From: Candidatus Zhuqueibacterota bacterium
GTDB lineage: Bacteria > Zhuqueibacterota > Zhuqueibacteria > Residuimicrobiales > Residuimicrobiaceae
Length of the DNA: 40,327 nt
Reading direction: 5' to 3'
Assembly (NCBI GenBank): GCA_963169875.1
Contig: CAUJEL010000118.1
Coordinates: 1 to 40,327, forward strand
The notes below the pieces were generated by a model. That model saw nothing but the letters and a program-made list of their open reading frames with translations, did no database searches and was not told where the DNA came from. Below, piece by piece: positions 16,901 to 23,002 of this stretch; the stretch's first letter is position 1, and the number at the start of each line of letters is the position of its first letter. The position numbers and the translations under genes are program-made.

Positions 16901-18227
16901 GGCCGTCGAGGTCCAACCCTTGCAGATGAAGATTGCCGCCCTGGCGAATCTCAAAGATGCGCGGACTGCCGGCGCCCGGGGTCACGTTGCGGATGATGGG
17001 TTTCACCATCAGTCCCGCTGCGGCGCGGATGGTCAGCGTCTTGGTGATGTACATCTTGTCGCTGCCGTTGTAGGTGTAGAGGCCGCCGTTGTCGGTCAAT
17101 TCGATGATGTCGCCCGAATTGGCTGTATTGATGGCGTCGTTGAGGGTGTTTTCGCCCGCGGCCACATAATGGATTTGTTGCGCCGGTTCCTGCGGCGCCC
17201 AGCGCAGATCACCCAGGGCCAGGCCATCATCGGCCATGCCCAATACCGGAGAACCGGGCATCAGGGTGAAGTCCAGGTTGGCGGGATCGGCATAGAGCGG
17301 ATCCGCGTCCATCATGCCGGCGCCCATCACCGCGGTATCGTTCAACTTGACGGTGGCTACGTTAAAGGTATCACAATAGGAGATGGTCGAATTGCCAAAA
17401 AGTTCGACGGCTGTTGCAAAGGTGCCGCCTTGATTGGAAAAGATGCAGTTTTTGACTTCCACATCCGTGGCGCCCTTGGGATTGAGGATGCGCTTGTTCT
17501 GCCCGGAAGTGACGGAGACGGCATCAAAGGTGCAATGGTTGATGCGCACCACCGGATTGTTGCCTTCCGAATAGAGCGCCTCGCGTCCGATCTGCGCGAA
17601 GGTGCAGTTGCTGATCTCCAGATAATCGACGGTCGGGGCGGCCGTGGAGGATTCGCGCAGCACGATCGCTTCGTTGGTGGAGTGGGTCAAAAGGCAGTTC
17701 TTGAAAAGAATGGTATCCGCGATGGTGTACTGGTGACAGCGCAGCAGGGATTCCTTGCTTTCATGGAGCCAGCAATCTTCCACTTTGAGAACAAAGCGAA
17801 AGGAATCGGCTTCGCCGGCGACATCTTCGGAGCGGATGATGTTTTTGACAAAGCGCGCACCGTCGTCTGCAGCGCGGCCATCCAGGTTCAGTCCGATGAG
17901 ATGCAGATTCCCGCCCTTGCGGATCTCAAAAATGCGCGGGCTGCCCGCTGTCGGCGTGACATTGCGGACGATGGGCTTTGCGGCCAGGCCCGCTGCGGCG
18001 CGAATGGTCAGTGTTTTGGTGATATACATCTTGTCGCTGCCGTTGTAGGTGTAGAGACCACCACTGTCCGTCAACTCGATGACGTCGCCTTCGACGGCAG
18101 CCTCGATGGCGGCGAGCAGGGTGTTTTCACCGGCCGCCACCTGATGAATCGTCTGTGCCGGCGCTGCGCTCACAAAAAACAAAAAGGCGAGCAACAAGCA
18201 CGGCAGAATTCGTTGACACTGTTTCAT
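13977..18227 (-). CDS. Giant secreted triple beta-helix protein with InlB-type repeats and T9SS sorting domain
   Basis: 1416 residues from the ATG at 18227 (AGGAG 6 nt upstream; the frame from 18254 lacks this). Layout: signal peptide 1-25; beta-helix A (about 27-346); near-duplicate beta-helix A' (about 352-671); three InlB-type repeats (672-898); beta-helix B (about 899-1245), which is clearly homologous to the 553-aa protein encoded next door; one InlB repeat; T9SS domain with 'QNYPNPFN' ending 'IRKMTMVK'. The helix rungs carry 'KNCIF', 'INHCTF' and 'RNCTF' motifs like pectate-lyase and PL6 folds, and each helix ends 'ALGDLRW' or 'AMGDLRW'. No PL6 Lys/Arg catalytic pair is recognisable. 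Function unknown: a surface alginate-binding protein, a lyase of an undescribed family or an epimerase-like enzyme are all possible. Its place between lyase genes points to alginate. Confidence 0.85.
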   Translation of the reverse strand: MKQCQRILPCLLLAFLFFVSAAPAQTIHQVAAGENTLLAAIEAAVEGDVIELTDSGGLYTYNGSDKMYITKTLTIRAAAGLAAKPIVRNVTPTAGSPRIFEIRKGGNLHLIGLNLDGRAADDGARFVKNIIRSEDVAGEADSFRFVLKVEDCWLHESKESLLRCHQYTIADTILFKNCLLTHSTNEAIVLRESSTAAPTVDYLEISNCTFAQIGREALYSEGNNPVVRINHCTFDAVSVTSGQNKRILNPKGATDVEVKNCIFSNQGGTFATAVELFGNSTISYCDTFNVATVKLNDTAVMGAGMMDADPLYADPANLDFTLMPGSPVLGMADDGLALGDLRWAPQEPAQQIHYVAAGENTLNDAINTANSGDIIELTDNGGLYTYNGSDKMYITKTLTIRAAAGLMVKPIIRNVTPGAGSPRIFEIRQGGNLHLQGLDLDGRAADGGAAFVKNIIRSEDIAAEADSFHFVLKVDDCWLHDSKESLVKCHTWTIGDSLVFTNTIFQRAYNEAILLRESTAGGGPTIQYLEIDNCSFFKIGREALYLEFSDPMVRINHCTFDSIAYRENKRILYPTNVNDVQIKNCIFTNQGGTASASVQLYGNSSIAYSDLFNTKPVKLEGSAVSGAGMLELDPLYQDPATGDYRLAVNSPVRGAADDGRAMGDLRWEASPNQFTLTIQLEGNGTVALNPPGGAYDPGTEVTLTANPAAGWKLAGWEGVLIFPPDNPVATITMDDHKTVKAIFENLAPKVAFTVDTLGLGHVMLDPAPVNGQYFQGTLVTLTAVPQNNWKFVEWQGDLAGAVNPVQVSVDSAMHVTASFASVFTQFALNLVTEGLGSVAADPQPILGTYDSSAVVYLTATAAPGWQFVGWSGDLVSAASPDSIVMDADKAITATFAEIDFTRGALEIDASWDLYDAVAFANNNSKIDTLILTTSGGLYTSYNTEDVAVTAPLTIVAAPGLAQKPVITNSDPEKLNLDVFRVFDDLTIDGVVIDGGHEQSHGMKYAIRLRDYDNGTKVKVGTDITLRNCDVMNFFELKDINKDGHAVRFDVNIVAGTVRLEQCTFANFGYEAIRISETEKYVTERCLDSLIVRNCTFTNIDAECVRYYSDLAEGTPDAPVIIEHVTINNSATRAFYLKNSGGAVVRDIIIANSRLSNHGRDGDLMDVQGSGAIPSFVSDVDTFQVAKVEIKATDGVVDASTIWGIDPRFEDAANGNYTLLPSSHLYGMGHDGEALGDLRWATNSPTHVGLSLVITGPGHIVVEPPPIGYTYDPNTVVTLTAEPDSAHYFVGWSGDVSSVQNPVQVTLDQSKTITAAFELITGIDLAEGLPTEYALQQNYPNPFNPSTTISFALKHPGQTRLQIFDLLGRVVATLVDKRMEAGRYTMQVQVPELVSGVYFYKLQSGDFVSIRKMTMVK

Positions 18228-18280
18228 AGGGTTCTCCTGCATTTTGGGAAACATGGATGATTTAACCTGATCTATTAAAA

Positions 18281-18425
18281 CTTGCCGGGCACGCAGTGCC
18301 CGCCGGTCTGTTTCTGTTGGAATGATCGAACAAGTTTTGATAATAATTTGATCCCGGTTTTAAAATTCGCTGTCGATGCGATTTTTTTCTATTCTTTGTG
18401 ATTCTTTGCGTTCCAGGCGCTAAGT
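18281..18425 (+). repeat. Decayed copy of the ~163-bp dispersed repeat
   Basis: Shares 'gaacaagttttg', 'gtcgatgcgat' and 'tttctattctttg...tctttgcgttc' in the same order as the better copies at 20241, 29032 and 36292. The terminal inverted repeats have mostly decayed, so the limits are approximate. Confidence 0.4.
18287..18301. other. Short perfect stem-loop in the leader of the giant gene
   Basis: GGGCAC, loop GCA, GTGCCC, lying about 60 bp upstream of the 1416-aa gene. No T-tract follows on either strand. Could be a small regulatory hairpin; no known riboswitch was recognised. Confidence 0.3.
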
Positions 18426-18488
18426 ACTTCATCTCCTTGTCATGTTAACGGCTCAATCCCATCCGTTATGAATTTGACGGTATTCAGT

Positions 18489-18522
18489 TGGGCCCCACCG
18501 GGAACAGGTGCAGTCCAGCCCA
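18489..18522 (-). repeat. Hairpin repeat, copy R6
   Basis: On the minus strand TGGGC...GCACC, loop, GGTGgGGCCCA. It begins 3 nt after the stop codon of the 553-aa gene. The sequence AAGTAATTTTGG around that stop is shared with the stop region of the 1416-aa gene, so the hairpin appears to have been duplicated together with the gene 3' end. Confidence 0.65.
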
Positions 18523-18525
18523 AAA

Positions 18526-20187
18526 TTACTTCATCAGCACAAATTTTTTCGTGGCTGTGTAGGGACCAGAGTTGATCCGGTAGAAATAGACGCCTGAAGG
18601 CAGGTCCGAAGCCTGGAAAGGCACACGATATTCACCGGCAGCCATCTTTTGTTGCAGCACGGTTTTCACCATCTGGCCGATCGTATTATATACTTCCAGC
18701 GTCGTCATGCCCGGCTGTTTGAGCGAAAAGCTCAGGGTCGTCGAGGCATTGAACGGATTGGGATAATTCTGCTGCAGCGCATAGGCCAGGGGCATGCCGG
18801 CCGTCTGTTTCACGCCAGTTTCACCCTCCTGAAAGGTGGCGGTGAGTGCTTTGGCGCCGTCAACGGTGAGCGACAGCGGATTGTCGCTGCTGCTGATGCT
18901 GCCGCTCCATCCGGAAAAATTCCAGCCCGAGTCCGGAACCGCGGTGAGTGTGACCATTGTGCCCGGTTCATAGTTGGGTGCGATGAGCGCTGGATCGGCG
19001 GTGACTTTCCCCTTGCCCGTGACCGTCAACACAAAGGGCACGCGGGTGGGCGTCTGGGTCGCCCAACGCAGATCGCCCAGGGCGCTGCCATCGTGGCCGA
19101 TGCCATACGCAGGCGAAGCCGCGAGCATCGTGTAATCATCTTTGAAGCGGTCCTTATACAGCGGGTCAAATGCGTAGACAGTCGCTGCATCCACCTTGCC
19201 GCCCTTGCTGGCGCTGACACGGTTTGTATAGGGGATGGAGAAAATCAGATTGAGGGTGTCGAGATGGCTGACCATGGAACCGTTGCACTGCACCTGCACG
19301 ACATAATCTGCCCGCTCGGCGCGATAGGTTTTGGGGAGTTGGCTGTTGGTGACGAGAATGTTGCGAAAGATCGTCTTTTTATTGTTTTTAATGAACGCCA
19401 TGCGCGTGCAGCTGCTGTCGACGGTGAGATGTTCCATCAAGAGATAGGCATCCTCGTTGCTGGTGTCTATGTCGGCATAAAAACGGATGCATTCGGCAAA
19501 AACATTTTTAAAGGTGCAATTTCTCACGATCAAGGTATCCACGGCGCGGGTCACTTTATATTTTTCGGTTTCCGCGATACGAATGGCCTCGTCGCCAATA
19601 TTTCGAAACAAACAGTTTTCTATGAGCACCGTTCCAGCCTTGATGATGGGTTCACCGGACAGGGGGGCTAGAAAATAGATGGCATTGCCGCCGGCGATAG
19701 TCTGCCAGTCGGGCGGAAAAATGTCTCTGAATTCGCAGTTTTTGAAGATCAGGTCCAGGCCTTCTCTCGCGTACACCCGCGGGATTTGCGTGGCCGGGCC
19801 GTGTCCGACGCGCACCGCATACTTCATCGGACGTTTGGCATTGTAGCCGTCAAAGATGACGCCATCGAAGACGACGTCGTCATGGACGCGGAAAATTTCG
19901 ATGACGCTCGAGTCCACATCGCCATGACGGAATACGGGCTTTTTCGCCAGCCCCGGTTTGGCCATAATCACCAGCGGCCGTTTGATCTGCATGTGCAGCG
20001 TGTCAGTGGTGGTATAGATGCCGCCGCTGGTGATGAGGACAATCGTGTCCACTTTGGCGGAAAAGACATAGTCGAGCGCCAGTTTAAAGTCATACTGCGT
20101 GTCGACTTCGATTTTTTTTGCCGCCGCGGTCTGGGAAAGACAGAGCGCCAGCAGCAGTGCGGTCAGAAAAATTTTGGCAACTTTCAT
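18526..20187 (-). CDS. Secreted beta-helix protein with InlB-type repeat and T9SS sorting domain
   Basis: 553 residues. The ATG at 20187 is preferred over a GTG at 20193, because AAGGAG lies 5 nt upstream. A signal peptide ends near 'SQTAAA'. A beta-helix of about 360 residues follows, with rungs such as 'ENCLFRNIGDEAIRIAETEKY' and 'RNCTFKNVFAECIRFYADI'. Then come the block 'GHDGSALGDLRWATQTPT', one InlB-type repeat ('YEPGTMVTLTAVPDSGW', 'SGWSGSI') and a T9SS domain with 'QNYPNPFN' ending 'TKKFVLMK'. Throughout its length it parallels the last third of the 1416-aa protein. It lies 165-215 bp after the outer-membrane barrel gene, separated by a dispersed repeat. No catalytic residues can be named; the same functional options apply as for its larger neighbour. 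Confidence 0.85.
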   Translation of the reverse strand: MKVAKIFLTALLLALCLSQTAAAKKIEVDTQYDFKLALDYVFSAKVDTIVLITSGGIYTTTDTLHMQIKRPLVIMAKPGLAKKPVFRHGDVDSSVIEIFRVHDDVVFDGVIFDGYNAKRPMKYAVRVGHGPATQIPRVYAREGLDLIFKNCEFRDIFPPDWQTIAGGNAIYFLAPLSGEPIIKAGTVLIENCLFRNIGDEAIRIAETEKYKVTRAVDTLIVRNCTFKNVFAECIRFYADIDTSNEDAYLLMEHLTVDSSCTRMAFIKNNKKTIFRNILVTNSQLPKTYRAERADYVVQVQCNGSMVSHLDTLNLIFSIPYTNRVSASKGGKVDAATVYAFDPLYKDRFKDDYTMLAASPAYGIGHDGSALGDLRWATQTPTRVPFVLTVTGKGKVTADPALIAPNYEPGTMVTLTAVPDSGWNFSGWSGSISSSDNPLSLTVDGAKALTATFQEGETGVKQTAGMPLAYALQQNYPNPFNASTTLSFSLKQPGMTTLEVYNTIGQMVKTVLQQKMAAGEYRVPFQASDLPSGVYFYRINSGPYTATKKFVLMK

Positions 20188-20240
20188 GAGCACTCCTTAA
20201 TTTAGTTAAGTTAAGTTTGATCTTAGCCTGTTCTATTCAT

Positions 20241-20404
20241 AAACCGCCGAGCGCGCCGAGGCCGCCGAGCAATTTTTATTATGATTATCGAGATATTTTT
20301 GAACCGTATTTCATCTCATTCATCAAAGTTGTTATCGATGCTATTTATATGTTTTTCATGTCATTGCGATCCTCTGCGTCCTCGGCGGTGAATAATTCAG
20401 GTTA
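20241..20404 (+). repeat. ~164-bp dispersed repeat with terminal inverted repeats, copy 1
   Basis: Starts AAACCGCCGAG and ends CTCGGCGGT followed by GAATAATTCAGGTTA. The ends ACCGCCGAG and CTCGGCGGT are perfect inverted repeats. It fills nearly the whole gap between two genes, and its last three bases supply the TAA stop of the barrel gene at 20402. It has no coding capacity, which suggests a MITE-like or palindromic intergenic element. Confidence 0.7.
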
Positions 20405-21874
20405 AAATGTATAGGTGTATCCGAACAGGATATGGTTGAAGGCTTCGTGAACATAATTGGTGTTGCTGAAATACGAATCATAATAGTTCAATCGCTGCAT
20501 TTCATAGGCTATATCAAGTCTGCCGAGGTCGAACAGGCTCAGACTGGCGCCGAAGGATAAGGTGCTCGCTGCAGGACCAATATCCTTGATCGCTGCGCCA
20601 TCGGGCACAAAGGTCGCACTGCTGTAGCGATATCCGGCCAGGAGTGCCAAAAACTGAAAGGGTTTGAATTCCATGCCGCAACGAAGTTCGGTCAAATCCG
20701 GAACATGATGCAGGGCTGCGGTGGCATCTTCGGGCGTCATCTTGCCCTGGCTGTAGTTGCAGTATTCGTAATCCAGCATGAACCGGAACGGATCGATGGG
20801 CGTTACACTGGCGCCAAAAGAAAAGGCCGCCGGATGTTCAAAGGTTTGTTCTCCTGCAGTTGTCACAGCCGCCGCGCCGCTGATGCGGGTGGCATAATCC
20901 CATTTTCGCGTCACGGTATAAGGCAACCGTACGGCCATTCCCAGATTGAGCCGGTCGAATTTGTAGAGGACGCCGATTTTAAATTGGGCTGCGGAGAATT
21001 TGGACTCGCCTTCGACGGCTGTATCCAGGGTGTCGTAAGAGAAGCGGAAGCGGTTATCCTTGGCGATGTCGAAATACCCCACGCGGTTGAGCGATTGATG
21101 ATCGGTTGCGGTGGCCTGCATCCAGTTCATCTCTGCGCCGAGGTTGAGGCGTTCTCCCAATCGCACCGCCACGGCGGCAGTCAGATTTTGCATGTCTCCT
21201 TCACGCTCCCGCGTAAATCTGGACCACGAGAAGCGCACCGTGTCGGTTACGACGCGCGGCACGAAACCATAAGCATCGTAGCCGATGTGAGGATCGAGAT
21301 AGGTGTCGTTGCGATCGAAATCGAGAATCGGCTGGCTGGAATAGGCGGCTGACAGCACGGATTGCACCCCCGCCAACTTGAGCGGCAGGGCGATGCCCAG
21401 ATTGAGCGCGCGGGTCGCAGTGGTTTTTTTCTGCCAGTCCGCGGCTTCTTCACTGAAGGGTTCAAGCCCGGTAACCGGTGGGGTGACGTGATAAGAGGTG
21501 TCCTGGGCGATCTCATAATCCCATTTGCCGTTGTTTTTCGGATCGGGCGTATATAATCCCTCCAGATAAAAAGCCATGGTCCAGAACATGCGGTTGGGAC
21601 GATAGACCTGATTTTCACGCCACTGTTTGCCATAATGGTGGGCGGCGGCGGAGATTTGCAGCCTGGTGATATCGGACAGGCCAGCCGGATTATGATACAG
21701 GGATTCGAGGTCGCCGCTTCGGGCTGTGAACGCCTGTCCCATTGCGGTGGCTTTCACGCCGCTGCTGCTCAACTGCAGCCCTTGAAAGGCGAGATCGTCG
21801 CCGCGGTGTTGAGCCGTGGCGCAGATCGCTGCCATCAAAACTATTTGAAGTACCGTGAGCGCGTATTTAAACAT
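20402..21874 (-). CDS. Outer-membrane beta-barrel protein, FadL/PorV-like
   Basis: 490 residues from the ATG at 21874, whose start MFKYALTVLQIVLMAAICATAQ is a good signal peptide. The mature N-terminus has 'GQAFTARSGDLESLYHNPAGL', the conserved opening (Gly-x-Ala, then Asn-Pro-Ala) of the OmpP1/FadL and PorV/PorQ-type barrels. Many amphipathic strands follow, and the protein ends in an aromatic strand 'HILFGYTYTF' suited to BAM insertion. It is downstream of a shorter PorV-like gene in the same operon. It may be a channel for oligosaccharides or a T9SS-associated carrier; the operon position favours a role in alginate uptake or surface attachment. Substrate unknown. Confidence 0.75.
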   Translation of the reverse strand: MFKYALTVLQIVLMAAICATAQHRGDDLAFQGLQLSSSGVKATAMGQAFTARSGDLESLYHNPAGLSDITRLQISAAAHHYGKQWRENQVYRPNRMFWTMAFYLEGLYTPDPKNNGKWDYEIAQDTSYHVTPPVTGLEPFSEEAADWQKKTTATRALNLGIALPLKLAGVQSVLSAAYSSQPILDFDRNDTYLDPHIGYDAYGFVPRVVTDTVRFSWSRFTREREGDMQNLTAAVAVRLGERLNLGAEMNWMQATATDHQSLNRVGYFDIAKDNRFRFSYDTLDTAVEGESKFSAAQFKIGVLYKFDRLNLGMAVRLPYTVTRKWDYATRISGAAAVTTAGEQTFEHPAAFSFGASVTPIDPFRFMLDYEYCNYSQGKMTPEDATAALHHVPDLTELRCGMEFKPFQFLALLAGYRYSSATFVPDGAAIKDIGPAASTLSFGASLSLFDLGRLDIAYEMQRLNYYDSYFSNTNYVHEAFNHILFGYTYTF

Positions 21875-21926
21875 GTCAATCCTGCTCCTTATTAAGAGAA
21901 GGGCGTTCAGCAAATCCTTTTTTCAA

Positions 21927-22961
21927 TTAATCGATCAAGAAGCCAAATGAGAAGCGATGAATGGCATCCAGATAGTCACCAAAATCGCTGTACGCATAGT
22001 CCATGCGAATCTTGTGCCAGGCCAAACCAAATCCAAGTGAGAGGCCTTGTTCATCGTAATTCAATTTGTATCCCCCTCTGAGGAAGAGGAGATGGTTGAA
22101 GCCATATTCCAGACCGATGTTGTACTGCTGGTCGTAATCCCTGGGCTGTACGATATCGCAGGCGAGCAGCAGGGTCTGGGTGTCGGAGTGGAACAGGGCG
22201 TTTTCATCCGCTGAAAGCAAATAGGCGGCCAGGCCGATGTTGAAGGTTTGCGGCAGCGGATAACTTTTGCCGGTGTAACGCTTGTAGTAGGAGGAATCGC
22301 TGGAGGCATCATAGCGCGGCAGATTGACATTATCATAGAATTTCACTTCCGGGCCAAAGTGGCGCACCACAGCGGCGATCTTGAGCGATTTGAATCCGGT
22401 ATCATAGGTCAATCCGGCATCGAACATGAGATTCCCCGTGCTTTTGACGCCGAGATCTTCGCGGCCGTACTTGGCGGTGACGCCGAAGGAGAATTTGTCG
22501 GTGAGGTCGCGGGCGAAAGAGAGCCCAAAGACCTGGGAGCCGGGGTGAATGGTCTCGCCGGTGTAACCCAGATAGACGCCGTCGACAAAATCGAGGGCCT
22601 CCACGGTGGTCACTTTAATCGCGCCCACATCGGTCATGATGCCATGCACGGCGAAGGTGCCAATATTGGGGACGGTGCAGGCGGCCGAGAGCGAAAAATG
22701 AGTGACATCGAGGAAATAATCCATATAATCGACGGAGATATCCATTTTTTTCACCCGCGTGAGCGCGGATGGATTGAAATAGACCGCATCCGAATGATCA
22801 GCAGCCGCGGAGAAAGCCTCGCCCAGTGCCGTGCCGCGCGCGCTGGGCATGACTTTCAGGAACTGGAACGAGGTGGTTCCCACTTTGTCGAAAGCACAAG
22901 CGGCACCCGCCCAAAGAACGGCCAGAAGGATGGGGACTATGAAAACGCTCTTTTTATTCAT
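21927..22961 (-). CDS. PorV/PorQ-family outer-membrane protein
   Basis: 344 residues from the ATG at 22961 (GAGG 7 nt upstream; a TTG at 22967 is less likely). Signal peptide MNKKSVFIVPILLAVLWAGAACA, then 'FQFLKVMPSARGTALGEAFSAAADHSDAVYFNPSAL', which closely follows the PorV/UPF0164 N-terminal signature. It ends in barrel strands 'MDYAYSDFGDYLDAIHRFSFGFLID'. PorV carries T9SS substrates or docks them at the outer membrane. Family members are also often encoded with TonB receptors in FCB lineages lacking SusD. The gene lies between the 740-aa T9SS-tagged protein (41 bp gap) and the longer barrel (52 bp gap), so all are probably on one transcript. Confidence 0.82.
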   Translation of the reverse strand: MNKKSVFIVPILLAVLWAGAACAFDKVGTTSFQFLKVMPSARGTALGEAFSAAADHSDAVYFNPSALTRVKKMDISVDYMDYFLDVTHFSLSAACTVPNIGTFAVHGIMTDVGAIKVTTVEALDFVDGVYLGYTGETIHPGSQVFGLSFARDLTDKFSFGVTAKYGREDLGVKSTGNLMFDAGLTYDTGFKSLKIAAVVRHFGPEVKFYDNVNLPRYDASSDSSYYKRYTGKSYPLPQTFNIGLAAYLLSADENALFHSDTQTLLLACDIVQPRDYDQQYNIGLEYGFNHLLFLRGGYKLNYDEQGLSLGFGLAWHKIRMDYAYSDFGDYLDAIHRFSFGFLID

Positions 22962-23002
22962 GATCAAACCTCATTATTGACCTGATCAGGCATTTGCCCA
23001 TA

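Noticed and set aside
16191-18260. Plus-strand frame of 689 codons opposite the giant beta-helix gene
   Set aside because: Its internal repetition simply copies the duplication in the true gene; no start signals or domain.
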